Below are positions 12,463-13,534 of a stretch of 13,534 bases of DNA, piece by piece. Position numbers and translations under genes: made by a program. Below the pieces are notes generated by a model. That model did not search any database. It was not told where the DNA came from and worked only from the letters and a program-made list of their open reading frames with translations. The stretch lies in the NCBI GenBank assembly GCA_016297585.1, contig JAEDGJ010000062.1, positions 1 to 13,534 of the forward strand. The letters are read 5' to 3'. This DNA comes from Clostridiaceae bacterium. Lineage in GTDB: Bacteria; Bacillota; Clostridia; Oscillospirales; QAMX01. Within the stretch, counting starts at the first letter, position 1, and each line of letters starts with the position of its first letter.

Positions 12463-13534
12463 TTAGCTGTTGTAGTAACGGGTGTACGCGGCCTGGATGT
12501 AGGAGGTCAGCTCTTCGATGCCCATCTTGCCGAGGACGGAGACAAAGTTGTCCCAGTTGTCGAGGGATTCGGCGCCGGAGATGAACTTCGCCTTCATCGA
12601 GGTGATGTACTCGGAGATCTCGGTGTTCAGGGTGGTGTAGCGGTCGGACTCGTCGCTCGTGTACTTCAGATAGGAGGACGGGAAGGGCTTGACATGGTAC
12701 GGATAGAGCTTTTCAAGGCTCTCGAGGCCCTTGCAGGTCAGACCGGGGGAGGCGCCCTTCTGGATGGCCATCAGGGAGCACCAGGAGTGCATGGACGGGC
12801 CGTTGTAGGAGTAGATGTACTCCGTCGCGGACAGGTCGACGCCCTCGGGGATAAAGACGGAGTAGAACTCATGGGAGTCGTCGGTGTAGTCCCAGGTCTC
12901 GCCGCGGACGCCGAGCCAGTTGGTCAGGCCGTTGATGCCGGGGGCGACATCGTCCTTGGAGTAGTTGATGTCGAGGAAGCGGCAGAGGATCTCGGGCTGC
13001 TCGCAGGTGGCGGAGATGACGCGGCCGGAGTTCGAAACGCCGGAGTAACCCTTACATTTCAGGGTATCGGTGTACTCGCTGGTCACGAGCGGGAGGATCG
13101 TCATGTCGAGGTTGCCGGAAGCGAAGTTGTCATAGCCGAGCATGGTGCCGTAGGACATGAACGCGGCGTTGTTGGCCTTCGTGATGGCGGTCGTCGTCGC
13201 GGTGTCGGCGGTGTAGACTTCGTTGTACAGGATCTTCTCGGAGAAGAGCTTGTTCATGAAGGTCAGGTATTCACGGTACTGCTCGGACGTATAGTTGTGG
13301 TGGATGGTGCCGTCGCCGTTTTCAACGTAACCGGTGAAGGGATCTTCGCCAAACGCCGGGAAGAAATAGTTTTCGATGATTCCGAGATGGCCGGCAGAAT
13401 ACGGGAGCAGGGTGACGAAGTCGGGATTCGAAACGTTGTCTTCCTGAACGGCCTTCATCAGGTCATAGACTTCGGTGAGATCCTTGAGGGCGTTGATCTT
13501 TTCGAGGTCGTAGCCGACCTTTTCGGTGTAGTCG
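12463..13534 (-). CDS. Extracellular solute-binding protein of an ABC importer (LplA-like), 5' end outside the window
   Basis: C-terminal 356 residues of a family 1 extracellular solute-binding protein, which captures a sugar or oligosaccharide outside the cell for an ABC importer. The frame is open to the right edge; the first visible Met (13456-13458) is internal, because 25 in-frame codons precede it (DYTEKVGYDLEKINALKDL). Visible hallmarks: hinge-region NAAFMSYGTMLGYDN, GRVISATCEQPEILCRFLDINYSKD, GLTNWLGVRGETWDY and the C-terminal motif with ISEYITSMKAKFISG, ESLDNWDNFV and GIEELTSYIQAAYTRYY, as in long LplA/YtcQ-type lipoproteins of about 500 residues. Roughly 150 residues, including the expected lipobox, lie outside. 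Codon use is strongly biased (mostly AAG for Lys), suggesting high expression. Permease genes are not in the window and the sugar is unknown. Confidence 0.9.
   Translation of the reverse strand, partial: DYTEKVGYDLEKINALKDLTEVYDLMKAVQEDNVSNPDFVTLLPYSAGHLGIIENYFFPAFGEDPFTGYVENGDGTIHHNYTSEQYREYLTFMNKLFSEKILYNEVYTADTATTTAITKANNAAFMSYGTMLGYDNFASGNLDMTILPLVTSEYTDTLKCKGYSGVSNSGRVISATCEQPEILCRFLDINYSKDDVAPGINGLTNWLGVRGETWDYTDDSHEFYSVFIPEGVDLSATEYIYSYNGPSMHSWCSLMAIQKGASPGLTCKGLESLEKLYPYHVKPFPSSYLKYTSDESDRYTTLNTEISEYITSMKAKFISGAESLDNWDNFVSVLGKMGIEELTSYIQAAYTRYYNS

Noticed and set aside
1..13534. CRISPR arrays, insertion sequences, tRNA or rRNA genes
   Set aside because: No regularly spaced repeats, transposase motifs, terminal inverted repeats or recognisable RNA gene sequences were seen.

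Overview
The window looks like a GC-rich member of the Clostridia (Bacillota), probably gut or rumen associated. The evidence is strong GGAGG-type ribosome binding sites before almost every gene, canonical sigma-A promoters with extended -10 (TGn) elements, many SPase II lipoproteins, a PocR-type AraC regulator, an orphan corrinoid protein and an LplA-like solute-binding protein. The genus assignment is inference; no rRNA or other marker gene is present.

Layout. (1) Positions 1-7547, minus strand: six tandem paralogous lipoprotein genes of about 360-414 codons. Each has an N-terminal lipobox, an invariant C-x4-C-x-H-x(6 or 11)-C signature about 70-100 residues in, propeller-like repeats, a (H)RG-x-(L/F)-Y...YDE motif mid-protein and a conserved C-terminal strand. 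The four right-hand genes (7547 down to 2716) are 48-52 bp apart and read from a promoter at 7703-7731. The two left-hand genes are the closest pair, have their own strong promoter (2588-2616), and share near-identical DNA blocks. The leftmost gene runs off the window edge by about three codons. (2) Positions 7548-7886: an AT-rich divergent control region with promoters on both strands, a LacI/CcpA-like palindrome and a pair of AraC-type half-sites. (3) Positions 7887-9700, plus strand: a PocR-sensor AraC-family regulator followed 17 nt later by a methyltransferase-type corrinoid protein, closed by a terminator. No partner methyltransferase is in the window. (4) Positions 9778-11115, plus strand: a peptidase T-like M20 aminopeptidase with its own promoter and terminator. 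(5) Positions 11131-12386, minus strand: a signal-less polysaccharide-deacetylase-like protein with its own promoter. (6) Positions 12391-13534, minus strand: the C-terminal part of an extracellular solute-binding protein of an oligosaccharide-type ABC importer, with its terminator.

How they may work together. The lipoprotein array appears to be a diversified family of surface-anchored, probably beta-propeller proteins with a shared Cys/His cluster and no function I can name. It is the least explained part of the window and the best candidate for undescribed biology. The regulator is transcribed divergently from the array and could control it as well as its own operon, but this is inference from position. 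The peptidase, deacetylase-like and solute-binding genes look like separate transcription units for peptide and glycan use.
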